A stretch of 64,000 bases of DNA from positions 5,929,001-5,993,000 of the forward strand of contig NZ_CP120737.1 in assembly GCF_029581195.1 (NCBI RefSeq). The letters are read 5' to 3'. The notes beneath the pieces were generated by a model that worked only from the letters and a program-made list of their open reading frames with translations, made no database searches and was not told the DNA's origin. The stretch is from Solwaraspora sp. WMMD791 (lineage in GTDB: Bacteria > Actinomycetota > Actinomycetes > Mycobacteriales > Micromonosporaceae). The stretch's first letter is position 1. Each line of letters opens with the position of its first letter. A program made the position numbers and the translations under genes. Below are positions 8,579 to 15,862 of this stretch, piece after piece.

Positions 8579-9591
8579 CCGACGTACCGTCGGCCCGGCC
8601 CGACCAGGCCGGTCAGCCGGCGCCAGCGGGCGCCCTGGCGGATCAGCCGGCGCTGGCCCGTCGCGCGGTCGACCGGGCGGCGCGGCACCGGACCGACCCG
8701 CAGTGGTTGGCACAGGCGTGGCGGCGGGCCCGGGTGCTGGTGGTGGACTCGGCCGCCGGGGGCCGGGCGGTGGTCCGCGACGACGGAGCCGGCGTGGCGT
8801 TGGTCCTGCTCGACGCGGACCGCGCGCCGGCCGTGCCGGCCGAGGAGCGGATCTTCCTCGGTACGGACGGCGACGGCACGCCGTACTTCGCCGTCGACGC
8901 GCCCCTGGAGCCACCACCAGGGCCGCCGTTGTCGCCGGCCGGTGCCCGGCTGGCCACGGTACGGCAGGTCGGTCACCTGCTCGGAGGCCGCGACGCCGGG
9001 CTGTTCACGACGGCGGCGGCGCTGGCCGGCTGGCATGCCCGGCATCCGTACGCGTCGTCGACCGGCCTCGGCACGCGCTGTGCCGACGGCGGCTGGAACC
9101 GGGTGGACGACGCCGGCACCCGGCACTGGCCACGGACCGACCCGGCGGTGATCGTGCTGGTGACCGACGGGGTAGCCGGGCCGTCGGGCCGGTGCCTGCT
9201 GGCCAACCACCACGACCGACCCGGCGACGGGGCGGGGCGGCTCTACTCCTGCCTGGCCGGGTTCGTCGAGCCGGGCGAGTCGGCGGAGGCGGCTGCGGCC
9301 CGGGAGGTGGCCGAGGAGGTGGGCGTGACGCTGACCGGGTTGACGTACGTGGCGAGCCAGTCGTGGCCGTTCCCGGGCACCCTGATGCTCGGCTATCTCG
9401 GTCTGGTCGACCCCGGTCAGCCGGTCCGGGTGGATCCGGCGGAGATCCGGCGGGCCCGCTGGTTCACCCGGGCACAGGTCGCGGCGGTGCTGGCCGGGGA
9501 GCGGGTCGACGCCGGCGACGGATTCGAGGTTCAGTTGGCGGCACCCGCGTCGATCGCCGCCTTTCTGATCCGCCGCTGGGTGTCGGCCTGA
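8575..9591 (+). CDS. nudC: NADH pyrophosphatase-type Nudix hydrolase
   Basis: Hydrolyses NADH/NAD+ (and possibly NAD-capped RNA 5' ends) to NMN(H) plus AMP. The 338-residue protein has the Nudix box GFVEPGESAEAAAAREVAEEVG (split: G-x5-E ... REVAEEVG near residues 225-247) and, just after it, SQSWPFPGTLM, the array that separates NudC from other Nudix enzymes. HWPRTDPAVI before the box is also NudC-typical. The zinc ribbon expected ahead of this is largely lost: only one Cys (GTRC) is present instead of four. Third gene of the M16 operon. In mycobacteria nudC is likewise close to uvrD2 and the mycoredoxin gene. Confidence 0.9.
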   Translation: MTDVPSARPDQAGQPAPAGALADQPALARRAVDRAARHRTDPQWLAQAWRRARVLVVDSAAGGRAVVRDDGAGVALVLLDADRAPAVPAEERIFLGTDGDGTPYFAVDAPLEPPPGPPLSPAGARLATVRQVGHLLGGRDAGLFTTAAALAGWHARHPYASSTGLGTRCADGGWNRVDDAGTRHWPRTDPAVIVLVTDGVAGPSGRCLLANHHDRPGDGAGRLYSCLAGFVEPGESAEAAAAREVAEEVGVTLTGLTYVASQSWPFPGTLMLGYLGLVDPGQPVRVDPAEIRRARWFTRAQVAAVLAGERVDAGDGFEVQLAAPASIAAFLIRRWVSA

Positions 9592-9784
9592 CCCGGGGTG
9601 TCGGCGTGTCCCCAGGTGCCGGCCTGACCTCGGCCCGTGGACGCCGTTGCCGCGACGCCCACGGGCCGAAGCCATGGACCGTCGTGGGCCGGCGTCGGCG
9701 GCGCGCTCTGCGGCGGGCCGCCGGCCGGCGTACGACGGTCGTCCGGACTGCGCCGTCGACGCGGCGCGGCCGGGGACTACGCCG

Positions 9785-10042
9785 TCAGCGCGGCGGGGCC
9801 GGTGTCGGATCGCCTGGCACCGGCACCACCTTGACCCGGTGCCGGCCGGATCGGACCGAGCCGACCGTGGACAGGGCGCGGGCCAGCCGCATCGCGGATT
9901 CGCGGTCGGTGGCGCGCAACGTCTGCCGGCGTTGCTCGGGAGTGGTCTGTTCGTCGCGGATACGTCGACCGTCGATGACGGCCGTGACGAGTTCGTGGTG
10001 GGCGACCGCGCGGATCTCCGTGCGGACGATCAGATATCGCAT
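9785..10042 (-). CDS. Small protein of unknown function
   Basis: An 85-residue protein beginning MRYLIVRTEIRAVAHHELVTAVIDGRR; the N-terminal half predicts as beta strands around a basic hinge and the C-terminus is basic and Pro-rich. The ATG at 10042 is preceded by GGAG seven bases upstream and is favoured over the longer frame starting at 10105. No recognised domain. It lies alone on the minus strand, convergent with the nudC-like gene. Confidence 0.5.
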   Translation of the reverse strand: MRYLIVRTEIRAVAHHELVTAVIDGRRIRDEQTTPEQRRQTLRATDRESAMRLARALSTVGSVRSGRHRVKVVPVPGDPTPAPPR

Positions 10043-10312
10043 GGGCGACTCCGGGAACCGTGACCGATGGTCGGACAGTCGACGGGTCCCGCGACGATTC
10101 CGCATGCGAAGGTCTCTCGCGCGAAAGATCCTTGTCTGGAATTTCCATCGAGTGTCTCGGTACGGGGAGAACCCGGATTACCGACCGGTCAAACCTGACG
10201 ATCGGCCTGACTCCGGTGCCCGTTCGGGGGATCGACGTCGGTGCACCAGCGCCGAGGGGAGGGGAACCGAGCCGGGTCGGGGTGGCGGTGGCCACCCGGC
10301 TCGACCGGCCCG

Positions 10313-10549
10313 TCAGCTCAGGTCGAACTCGCCGTCCTTGGCGCTGTCGATGAACTCACGCCAGGTGGTGCGGTCGAACGACAGCACCGGCCCGGACCGG
10401 TCCTTGCTGTCGCGCATCAGCACCGGCGTGCTGCGACCAGCCAGTTCCCCGACCTCCACACAGTTGGTGCTCTGGCTGCGGCTACTGGTGCGCCAGGTGG
10501 GCGAGGCGCCGCCGACGATCCGCACGACGGACTGATCTGCTGGGTTCAT
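10313..10549 (-). CDS. DUF397 protein
   Basis: A 78-residue protein with the DUF397 pattern: TWRTSSRSQSTNCVEV, then VLMRDSKDRSGPVLSF, and WREFIDSAKDGEFDL at the end. In Actinobacteria DUF397 proteins are encoded next to XRE/DUF5753 regulators and are thought to be their binding partners, acting in development, antibiotic control or toxin-antitoxin-like behaviour. That is the arrangement here, 40 bases downstream of such a regulator. The ATG at 10549 fits the family N-terminus; the open frame upstream is spurious. Confidence 0.87.
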   Translation of the reverse strand: MNPADQSVVRIVGGASPTWRTSSRSQSTNCVEVGELAGRSTPVLMRDSKDRSGPVLSFDRTTWREFIDSAKDGEFDLS

Positions 10550-10589
10550 TCCTGCTCCTTGCTGGTGAAGCGGACCGGCGGACACACCG

Positions 10590-11732
10590 TCACTCCGGTG
10601 TTGCCTGCTCGGTCCGGCGCGTGGGACGCTCACGCGGTCCACGCTGGATCGGCGGCCCGGCCGGTCGGCCGGGGCCTGTCCCGCCGGTGGCCGGCGGGGA
10701 CAGCGGGGCAGGGGTGGCGGGGGGAGGGCCGTCGTCGTCACCGACGGCACTGAGCTCGGTGGCACCGGCCGCGACGTGCCGGGCGATCTCCTCGGCGAGC
10801 CAGTCGATCGACTCCGCCGGGCTGCGGGCAGCCTCGCAGAGCCAGTCGAAGACCTGGCCGTAGCGTTCCAGGACGGGGGCGTCGTTGACGATGATGTCGG
10901 CGGCCAGGGTCTCGATCGCGACGGCGCTGGGATCCTCGGGGTCGGCGAAGTGGTAGATCGAGAAGGCGGTCTCCGACAGGTACCAGGAGGCGACGGTCGC
11001 GCCCGGCGGCAGGACCCGCAGCGTGACGTTGTCCAGCTGGGCCATGGCCCTCAGGTGCTGCAGCTGGGCGACCATGACGTCCGGCGGGCCGCAGCGCAGC
11101 CCCAGCGCGGACTCCTCCAGCACCGCGGTGTAGCGCGGCACCCCGTTGTCGCGCAGCAGCATGGACTGCCGCGACTGGCGGGCCGCCACCTCGGTGTCGG
11201 GGTCGTCGGCCTGGCGGCGGGCACCGGCCGGCTGTTTCTGGTTGGCGGCCTTGCTGCTGGCCGCCTGGCGCAGGATCGTCATCTGGTCGCCCGGCCCGAC
11301 CAGGGGCCGGGCCGACATGATCCGCACCTTCGCGTACGCGGAGGTCTGCAGCAGCCCGGGGATGATGACCGCGCCGTACTCCTGGATCTCGGTGCACCCG
11401 GCCTCGAGCTCGGCGTACGCCCGCTGCCGGCTGGTCATCACCTTGTACGAGCTGAGAAAGGCCCGGGTGTTGCCGGCGTCCCGGGCGATCGCGACGAGCT
11501 CGTCGCGATCGGCTCCGGTGACGCCGTACAGGTCGAGCAGGTCCATCACGTCGCCGACGCCGGGTCGGCTGCGCCCGTTCTCCAGCCGGGAGAGTTTGGA
11601 GGCGGACGCCCAGTTGACCCGCTCGATCACCTGTTCGCCGGTGAGCCCGGCGCTTTCCCGCAGTCGCCGCAGCTCGCTGCCGAGACGGCGGCGACGCAGC
11701 GTCGGACTGGGTATGGGCTGCTCGGGCTGCAC
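10590..11732 (-). CDS. XRE-family regulator with DUF5753 domain
   Basis: A 380-residue DNA-binding protein. A helix-turn-helix (about residues 15-70; GEQVIERVNWASASKLSRLENGR) is followed by the DUF5753 effector domain (AELEAGCTEIQEYGAVIIPGLLQT onward), which in this family begins near residue 95. The C-terminal 60 residues are Pro/Gly-rich. GTG 11732 is preceded by GGGGGAG. The gene forms a probable two-gene operon with the DUF397 gene. Relatives are pleiotropic regulators of sporulation and secondary metabolism. The insert of about 20 basic residues in the DUF5753 part (KAANQKQPAGARRQADDP) is unusual. Confidence 0.88.
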   Translation of the reverse strand: MQPEQPIPSPTLRRRRLGSELRRLRESAGLTGEQVIERVNWASASKLSRLENGRSRPGVGDVMDLLDLYGVTGADRDELVAIARDAGNTRAFLSSYKVMTSRQRAYAELEAGCTEIQEYGAVIIPGLLQTSAYAKVRIMSARPLVGPGDQMTILRQAASSKAANQKQPAGARRQADDPDTEVAARQSRQSMLLRDNGVPRYTAVLEESALGLRCGPPDVMVAQLQHLRAMAQLDNVTLRVLPPGATVASWYLSETAFSIYHFADPEDPSAVAIETLAADIIVNDAPVLERYGQVFDWLCEAARSPAESIDWLAEEIARHVAAGATELSAVGDDDGPPPATPAPLSPPATGGTGPGRPAGPPIQRGPRERPTRRTEQATPE

Positions 11733-11892
11733 CGGAAACTCCCCCCGATCCGTTGGTATCCGCCTATGTCGCGGCGTTGTGCGTCGCGGCCCGAAACAGT
11801 ATGGACCGGTTGCTGCCTTCGTGGGGTCCGCTGGGGGGCGTGTTAGCCAAAAGCGACGTGCGTCATGGCGGCGGACGGACCGTGAGTGCGAC

Positions 11893-12138
11893 TCAGCTCG
11901 CCCCGAGGTCGGCGAGCCGTTGCTTGACCTGAACGATGCTCGGGTTCGTCAATGCCGAACCGTCGGGGAAACGGATCGTCGGAACGGTCTGGTTTCCACC
12001 GTTGACGCCCATCACGTACGTCGCGGCGGCGGTGTCCTGCTCGATGTCGATCACCTCGTACGGGATCTTCTCCCGGTCGAACTGCGACTTCAGCCGATGG
12101 CAGTAGCCGCACCAACTGGTCGAATACATGGTCAACAT
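11893..12138 (-). CDS. Mycoredoxin-type glutaredoxin
   Basis: An 81-residue glutaredoxin-fold protein with the active site CGYC at residues 10-13 and the cis-Pro motif TVPTIRF. Mycoredoxins use mycothiol, the actinobacterial low-molecular-weight thiol, to reduce mixed disulfides; the assignment to mycothiol is from family and taxon. The ATG at 12138 has GGAGG nine bases upstream. It is divergent from uvrD2, the same neighbour as in mycobacteria (Rv3198A). Confidence 0.88.
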   Translation of the reverse strand: MLTMYSTSWCGYCHRLKSQFDREKIPYEVIDIEQDTAAATYVMGVNGGNQTVPTIRFPDGSALTNPSIVQVKQRLADLGAS

Positions 12139-12235
12139 CAGGGAGGTCCTCCGGGATACGGCGACGGGGCATCGGCCCGGGCGGCACCCGGGCTGTCCGG
12201 TGCAACGTCCGGCGGGGCTGCGATGATTCCTACCC

Positions 12236-14509
12236 GTGGCGGCGAACCTCAACTCAGCCCCGACCCCCGATCCCGACCCGGACGCCGGGCCGACGGCCGG
12301 GCCGGCCTCCGCGCGCGTCGCCCGGGTCCTGGCCGGGCTGGACCCGGAGCAGCGTACGGCGGTCACCGCGCCGGCCGCCCCGGTCTGCATCCTGGCCGGT
12401 GCCGGCACCGGTAAGACCCGGGCCATCACCAGTCGGATCGCCTACCGGGTGCTCTCCGGTGAGATCGCCGCCCGGCACGTGCTGGCGGTCACCTTCACCG
12501 CCCGGGCCGCCGCCGAGATGCGGGCCCGCCTCGGCGCGCTCGACGTCGGCGGCGTACAGGCCCGCACGTTCCACGCCGCCGCGTTGCGTCAGGTCCGCTA
12601 CTTCGCCCCCAGGCTGCTCGGCGGCCGGCAGATGCCGGAGCTGCTGGACAGCAAGGTGCGGCTGGTCACCCTCGCCGCCGGGCGGGTCGGGATGCGCACC
12701 GACCGGGCCGCGGCCCGGGACCTGGCCGGCGAGATCGAGTGGGCCAAGTCGTCGATGGTCGAGCCGGGGGAGTACGCCGTCGCGGCGGCCAAGGCGTTGC
12801 GTGAAACACCGCACGATCCGGCCCAGGTCGCCGAGGTGTACGCCGGCTACGAGAAACTCAAGCGCTCCTCCGGGGTGATCGACTTCGAGGACGTGCTGCG
12901 GGCGGCGATCTGGGGCATCGAGGAGCATCGGGACGTGGGCGAGCAGGTCCGCGCGCAGTACCGCCACTTCGTGGTCGACGAGTACCAGGACGTCAACCCG
13001 CTGCAACAGCGGCTGCTGCAGGCCTGGGTGGCCGGGCGTGACGACCTGACCGTGGTCGGTGACGCCAGCCAGACGATCTACTCGTTCACCGGTGCCACCT
13101 CGACGTACCTGATCGATTTCGCCCGTCACCACCGCGACGCGGTGGTGGTCCGGCTGGTCCGTGACTACCGGTCGACGCCGCAGGTGGTCGGCCTGGCGAA
13201 CGCGGTGATCGCGCAGGCCCGGGGCACCGAGGCCCGGTTGCGGCTGGAGCTGGTCGGGCAACGGCCGCCCGGTCCGGAGCCGGACGTACGGATCTTCACC
13301 GACGAGCCGGCCGAGGCGACGGCGGTCGCGGCCCGTTGTGCCGAGCTCATCGCGGGCGGTACGCCGGCCGCCGAGATCGCCGTGCTGTTCCGGACCAATG
13401 CCCAGTCCGAGGCGTACGAAAAGGCGCTGGCCGAGGCCGCGGTGCCGTACGTGGTGCAGGGCGCGGAGCGGTTCTTCGAACGCGCCGAGGTACGCCAGGC
13501 GATGGTGGCGCTGCGCTCCGCCGTCCGGTCGACGCCGGGGGAGACGCCGCTGGTGGAGGCGGTCGTCGCGGCGTTGTCGGCGACGGGGTGGGCACCGGGT
13601 CAGCCGCCGCCCGGCGGCGCGGCCCGGGAGCGCTGGGAGGCGCTGGCGGCGCTGGTCCAGTTGGCCGAGGAGGTCGCCGCCGCGCCGGTCGTGGTGCCGG
13701 TGGGCGAGGCGGCGGTCAGCGAACGGCCCGTGTCGCTGGCCGATTTCTGCGCCGAACTGGCCCGCCGGGCGGCGGCACAGCACGTGCCGACGGTCGCCGG
13801 GGTGACGCTGGCCTCGCTGCATTCGGCCAAGGGCCTCGAATGGGACGCGGTGTTCCTGGTGGGGTTGGCCGACGGGACGCTGCCCACCACCTACGCCCGT
13901 ACGGCGGAGCAGCTGGAGGAGGAGCGTCGGCTGCTCTACGTCGGGGTGACCCGGGCGCGGCAGTGGCTGTGGCTGTCGTACGGCCAGTCGCGGTCCCCGG
14001 GTGGGCGGGCCCGGCGGCCGTGCCGGTTCCTGCCGCAGCTGGACCGTTCCGGCGGCTCCGGTGGTTCCGGCGGTGGGGCGAGGCGCGACGGTACGGCGGG
14101 TGCCGGGGCTCAACGGCGGCGCGGCCAGCCGGTGTCCTGCCGGGTCTGCGGGGCGACCCTGTTGGCCGGGGTGGACCGCAAGCTCGGCCGGTGTCCGGGC
14201 TGCCCGTCGGATCTCGACGAGGAGCTGCTGGAGCGGCTGCGGACCTGGCGGTCGCGGGCGGCCGGGCAGCAGCGGGTGCCGGCGTACGTGGTGTTCACCG
14301 ACGCGACGCTCGTGGCGATCGCCGAGCGCCGGCCCGGCACCGACGCCGAGCTGCTGGCGATCGCCGGGATCGGGCCGCGCAAGCTGGGCCTTTACGGCCC
14401 GTCGGTGACCGCGCTGGTGGGCGGCGCGAGCGTAGATGATCTTGAGCCGCAAAAAAGTTCGGAATCCGACCCGGAAAATGGTTTGCCCCCGGCCACGCAA
14501 GAGGCTTAG
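12236..14509 (+). CDS. uvrD2: ATP-dependent DNA helicase UvrD2
   Basis: Superfamily 1A 3'-5' DNA helicase, 757 residues. Walker A is LAGAGTGKTR (around residues 62-71), motif II VVDEYQDVNPLQQ, motif III VVGDASQTIYSFTGA, motif IV VRLVRDYRST, and motif VI LLYVGVTRARQWL. After the helicase core comes a four-Cys zinc-binding linker (CRVCGATL ... GRCPGCPSD) and a C-terminal HRDC domain (residues about 650-735). The tetracysteine plus HRDC layout is that of mycobacterial UvrD2. GTG 12236 lacks a ribosome site; a GATGAT hexamer eight bases before it could permit a leaderless mRNA. The last codons overlap the whiB7 promoter. Confidence 0.93.
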   Translation: MAANLNSAPTPDPDPDAGPTAGPASARVARVLAGLDPEQRTAVTAPAAPVCILAGAGTGKTRAITSRIAYRVLSGEIAARHVLAVTFTARAAAEMRARLGALDVGGVQARTFHAAALRQVRYFAPRLLGGRQMPELLDSKVRLVTLAAGRVGMRTDRAAARDLAGEIEWAKSSMVEPGEYAVAAAKALRETPHDPAQVAEVYAGYEKLKRSSGVIDFEDVLRAAIWGIEEHRDVGEQVRAQYRHFVVDEYQDVNPLQQRLLQAWVAGRDDLTVVGDASQTIYSFTGATSTYLIDFARHHRDAVVVRLVRDYRSTPQVVGLANAVIAQARGTEARLRLELVGQRPPGPEPDVRIFTDEPAEATAVAARCAELIAGGTPAAEIAVLFRTNAQSEAYEKALAEAAVPYVVQGAERFFERAEVRQAMVALRSAVRSTPGETPLVEAVVAALSATGWAPGQPPPGGAARERWEALAALVQLAEEVAAAPVVVPVGEAAVSERPVSLADFCAELARRAAAQHVPTVAGVTLASLHSAKGLEWDAVFLVGLADGTLPTTYARTAEQLEEERRLLYVGVTRARQWLWLSYGQSRSPGGRARRPCRFLPQLDRSGGSGGSGGGARRDGTAGAGAQRRRGQPVSCRVCGATLLAGVDRKLGRCPGCPSDLDEELLERLRTWRSRAAGQQRVPAYVVFTDATLVAIAERRPGTDAELLAIAGIGPRKLGLYGPSVTALVGGASVDDLEPQKSSESDPENGLPPATQEA

Positions 14510-14512
14510 CCT
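14472..14512 (+). promoter_or_regulatory. whiB7 promoter with AT-rich WhiB7-type element
   Basis: A -35 TTGCCC (14483-14488) and a -10 TAGCCT (14507-14512) are separated by 18 bases. An AT-rich run GGAAAATGGT abuts the -35 on its upstream side, and a second run, CAAAAAAGTT, lies at 14451-14460. WhiB7 with sigma A activates promoters that have an A/T-rich stretch just upstream of the -35, recognised by its AT-hook. The site therefore looks autoregulated. It lies within the last codons of uvrD2. Confidence 0.65.
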
Positions 14513-14603
14513 CAGGTCACACCTCGCGAGCAGTGGTCGTTCTGGCTGCTCGACCGGGGTGGGAGGGTTATCCGTGACGAGTTTCAGGCAGGAGGTGGCG
14601 ACG

Positions 14604-14966
14604 ATGGAGATCACCATGATCCCGACGTCGACGCTGGCCGCTGCCTGCGCTCCGACGGTCGGCGGCTATCTGGCCGCTGTCGCGCCCACCGGAGGATCCG
14701 GGGCGCACCAGGCCCAGTCCCAGCAGTTCCACCAGCTCCCACTCGGAGTGACCGAGGCGTCCGCCGGCCTGGCCGCGCGGCGTCGGGTCGGTGCCGAGCG
14801 GGCCCAGGTGGCCCAGGCATGGCTGCGGCACCGTGGTGCGTCGGTAGTGACGGCGACCAATGGCATCAGCAGCTCCGAAGGCAGCGTCCGCACCACCATC
14901 CCGACGGCCAAGAAGCCGTTCATGGATGCTGCCCGCGGTGTTCCCCCTCGAGGAAGGCCGGTCTGA
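14604..14966 (+). CDS. whiB7 leader ORF (uORF), 120 codons
   Basis: An open frame with a perfect AGGAGGT ribosome site (14590-14596) eight bases before ATG 14604. It encodes a 120-residue, Ala- and Gln-rich peptide without a recognisable domain. Its TGA (14964-14966) falls inside a hairpin that competes with the terminator before whiB7. I read it as a translated sensor rather than a functional protein. The length is unusual: I recall the leader ORFs of mycobacterial and Streptomyces whiB7/wblC genes as much shorter. Confidence 0.6.
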   Translation: MEITMIPTSTLAAACAPTVGGYLAAVAPTGGSGAHQAQSQQFHQLPLGVTEASAGLAARRRVGAERAQVAQAWLRHRGASVVTATNGISSSEGSVRTTIPTAKKPFMDAARGVPPRGRPV

Positions 14967-14995
14967 CCCACCAGACCAACCGGCTCACCTCGAGG
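14946..14995 (+). promoter_or_regulatory. Antiterminator hairpin in the whiB7 leader
   Basis: CCTCGAGG at 14946-14953 can pair with the identical self-complementary octamer at 14988-14995. Inside, GCC (14957-14959) pairs with GGC (14982-14984), and GGTCTG (14960-14965) pairs with CAGACC (14972-14977). The uORF stop codon lies in this helix. The 3' arm shares bases 14993-14995 with the terminator stem, so the two structures exclude each other. Confidence 0.6.
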
Positions 14996-15034
14996 CCGCG
15001 GAACCCGTAACCGGGATCCGCGGCCTTAATTTTT
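14993..15034 (+). terminator. Intrinsic terminator/attenuator before whiB7
   Basis: A perfect 10-base-pair stem (AGGCCGCGGA, 14993-15002, with TCCGCGGCCT, 15017-15026) is topped by a further four pairs closing a TAAC loop. It is followed by TTAATTTTT. It lies 72 bases before the whiB7 start and is the best intrinsic terminator in the window, one of few with a real U tract. Confidence 0.8.
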
Positions 15035-15105
15035 GCGACCGCACAGGTACGAGCACGTCGGAAGCGATCTACGAGATCGAAGCGAAAGAAAGAGGTGACC
15101 GGGCG

Positions 15106-15510
15106 ATGAGTCTGGCGTTGGCCACTCTCGACCGCAGCGTCTCCCAGCCGGGTTGCCGGCCGGCCGGAACCGGCCAGCCGGATGTGCTGGCAGGCCTGCC
15201 GTGCCGGAAGTTCGACCCTGACCTGTGGTTCTCCGACTCCCCGACCGAGCTGGAGCTGGCCAAGTCGCTCTGCGTGGACTGTCCACTGCGGGTGGAGTGC
15301 CTGGCCGGCGCGGTCGAGCGGGCCGAGCCGTGGGGCGTCTGGGGCGGCGAGATCTTCGAGCGGGGCGCGGTCGTGCCGCGCAAGCGGCCGCGTGGCCGCC
15401 CCCGCAAGGAGGACCTGGCCCGCGACGCCGCCCTGCAGGTCGAGGTCGAGGCCCGGATGGCTGCGAACGGAGTCCGCGACTCCCGTCGGGCCGTGAAGGT
15501 GGCGGCCTGA
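15106..15510 (+). CDS. whiB7: WhiB7 antibiotic-responsive transcription factor
   Basis: A 134-residue WhiB protein. Four cysteines ligate an Fe-S cluster: LPCRKF, then CVDCPLRVEC (C-x2-C-x5-C). The turn GVWGGE contacts sigma A. The C-terminal AT-hook RPRGRPRKE distinguishes WhiB7 from other WhiB proteins and binds AT-rich DNA upstream of -35 elements. WhiB7 induces intrinsic resistance genes when translation is inhibited. ATG 15106 follows AGAGGTG. It lies directly after uvrD2, as in mycobacteria. Expression is expected to depend on the promoter and attenuator listed above. Confidence 0.94.
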   Translation: MSLALATLDRSVSQPGCRPAGTGQPDVLAGLPCRKFDPDLWFSDSPTELELAKSLCVDCPLRVECLAGAVERAEPWGVWGGEIFERGAVVPRKRPRGRPRKEDLARDAALQVEVEARMAANGVRDSRRAVKVAA

Positions 15511-15610
15511 CATGCACCCGACAACGAGGATCGCCGGCGCACCGCCGGCCCGAACCGACAGCCCGGCGCTACCGGGCTACAGCGCACCGACCGTAACTGG
15601 AGAAACCGTC

Positions 15611-15754
15611 ATGCATCTGCTCTACGAAGCGCTCTCCCGGGCGCGAATGCGATCGCCTCAGGCCGGCACCACGCGTACTGAGGCAACCCGACCCGCCCGT
15701 ACCGTCGCGATGCAGGCCCGGCAGCACTGGGCCCGCGCGCTCGGCGGGCGCTGA
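15611..15754 (+). CDS. Small basic protein, function unknown
   Basis: A 47-residue protein starting MHLLYEALSRARMR and ending RQHWARALGGR, predicted as two short basic helices. ATG 15611 is preceded by GGAG eight bases upstream. It lies 100 bases after whiB7 on the same strand and ends just before a strong hairpin, so it may share the whiB7 transcript. No domain is recognised. Confidence 0.55.
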   Translation: MHLLYEALSRARMRSPQAGTTRTEATRPARTVAMQARQHWARALGGR

Positions 15755-15759
15755 CCGCG

Positions 15760-15844
15760 CCGGTGGCGCACCGGCACGGTGCGCCACCGGCACTCACGAC
15801 ACTTGTCGGCTACCGGGCCGCGCAGTGCCCGCACTGCGCGGCCC
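15760..15844. terminator. Two long hairpins between convergent genes
   Basis: The first stem pairs CCGGTGGCGCACCG (15760-15773) with CGGTGCGCCACCGG (15777-15790), 14 perfect pairs around GCA. The second pairs GGGCCGCGCAGTGC (15815-15828) with its complement (15831-15844), again 14 pairs, with CTTCTTTCCCC after it. They sit between the whiB7-side small gene and the convergent ABC1 kinase gene, and probably terminate both transcripts. Confidence 0.7.
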
Positions 15845-15862
15845 GCTTCTTTCCCCACTGTT

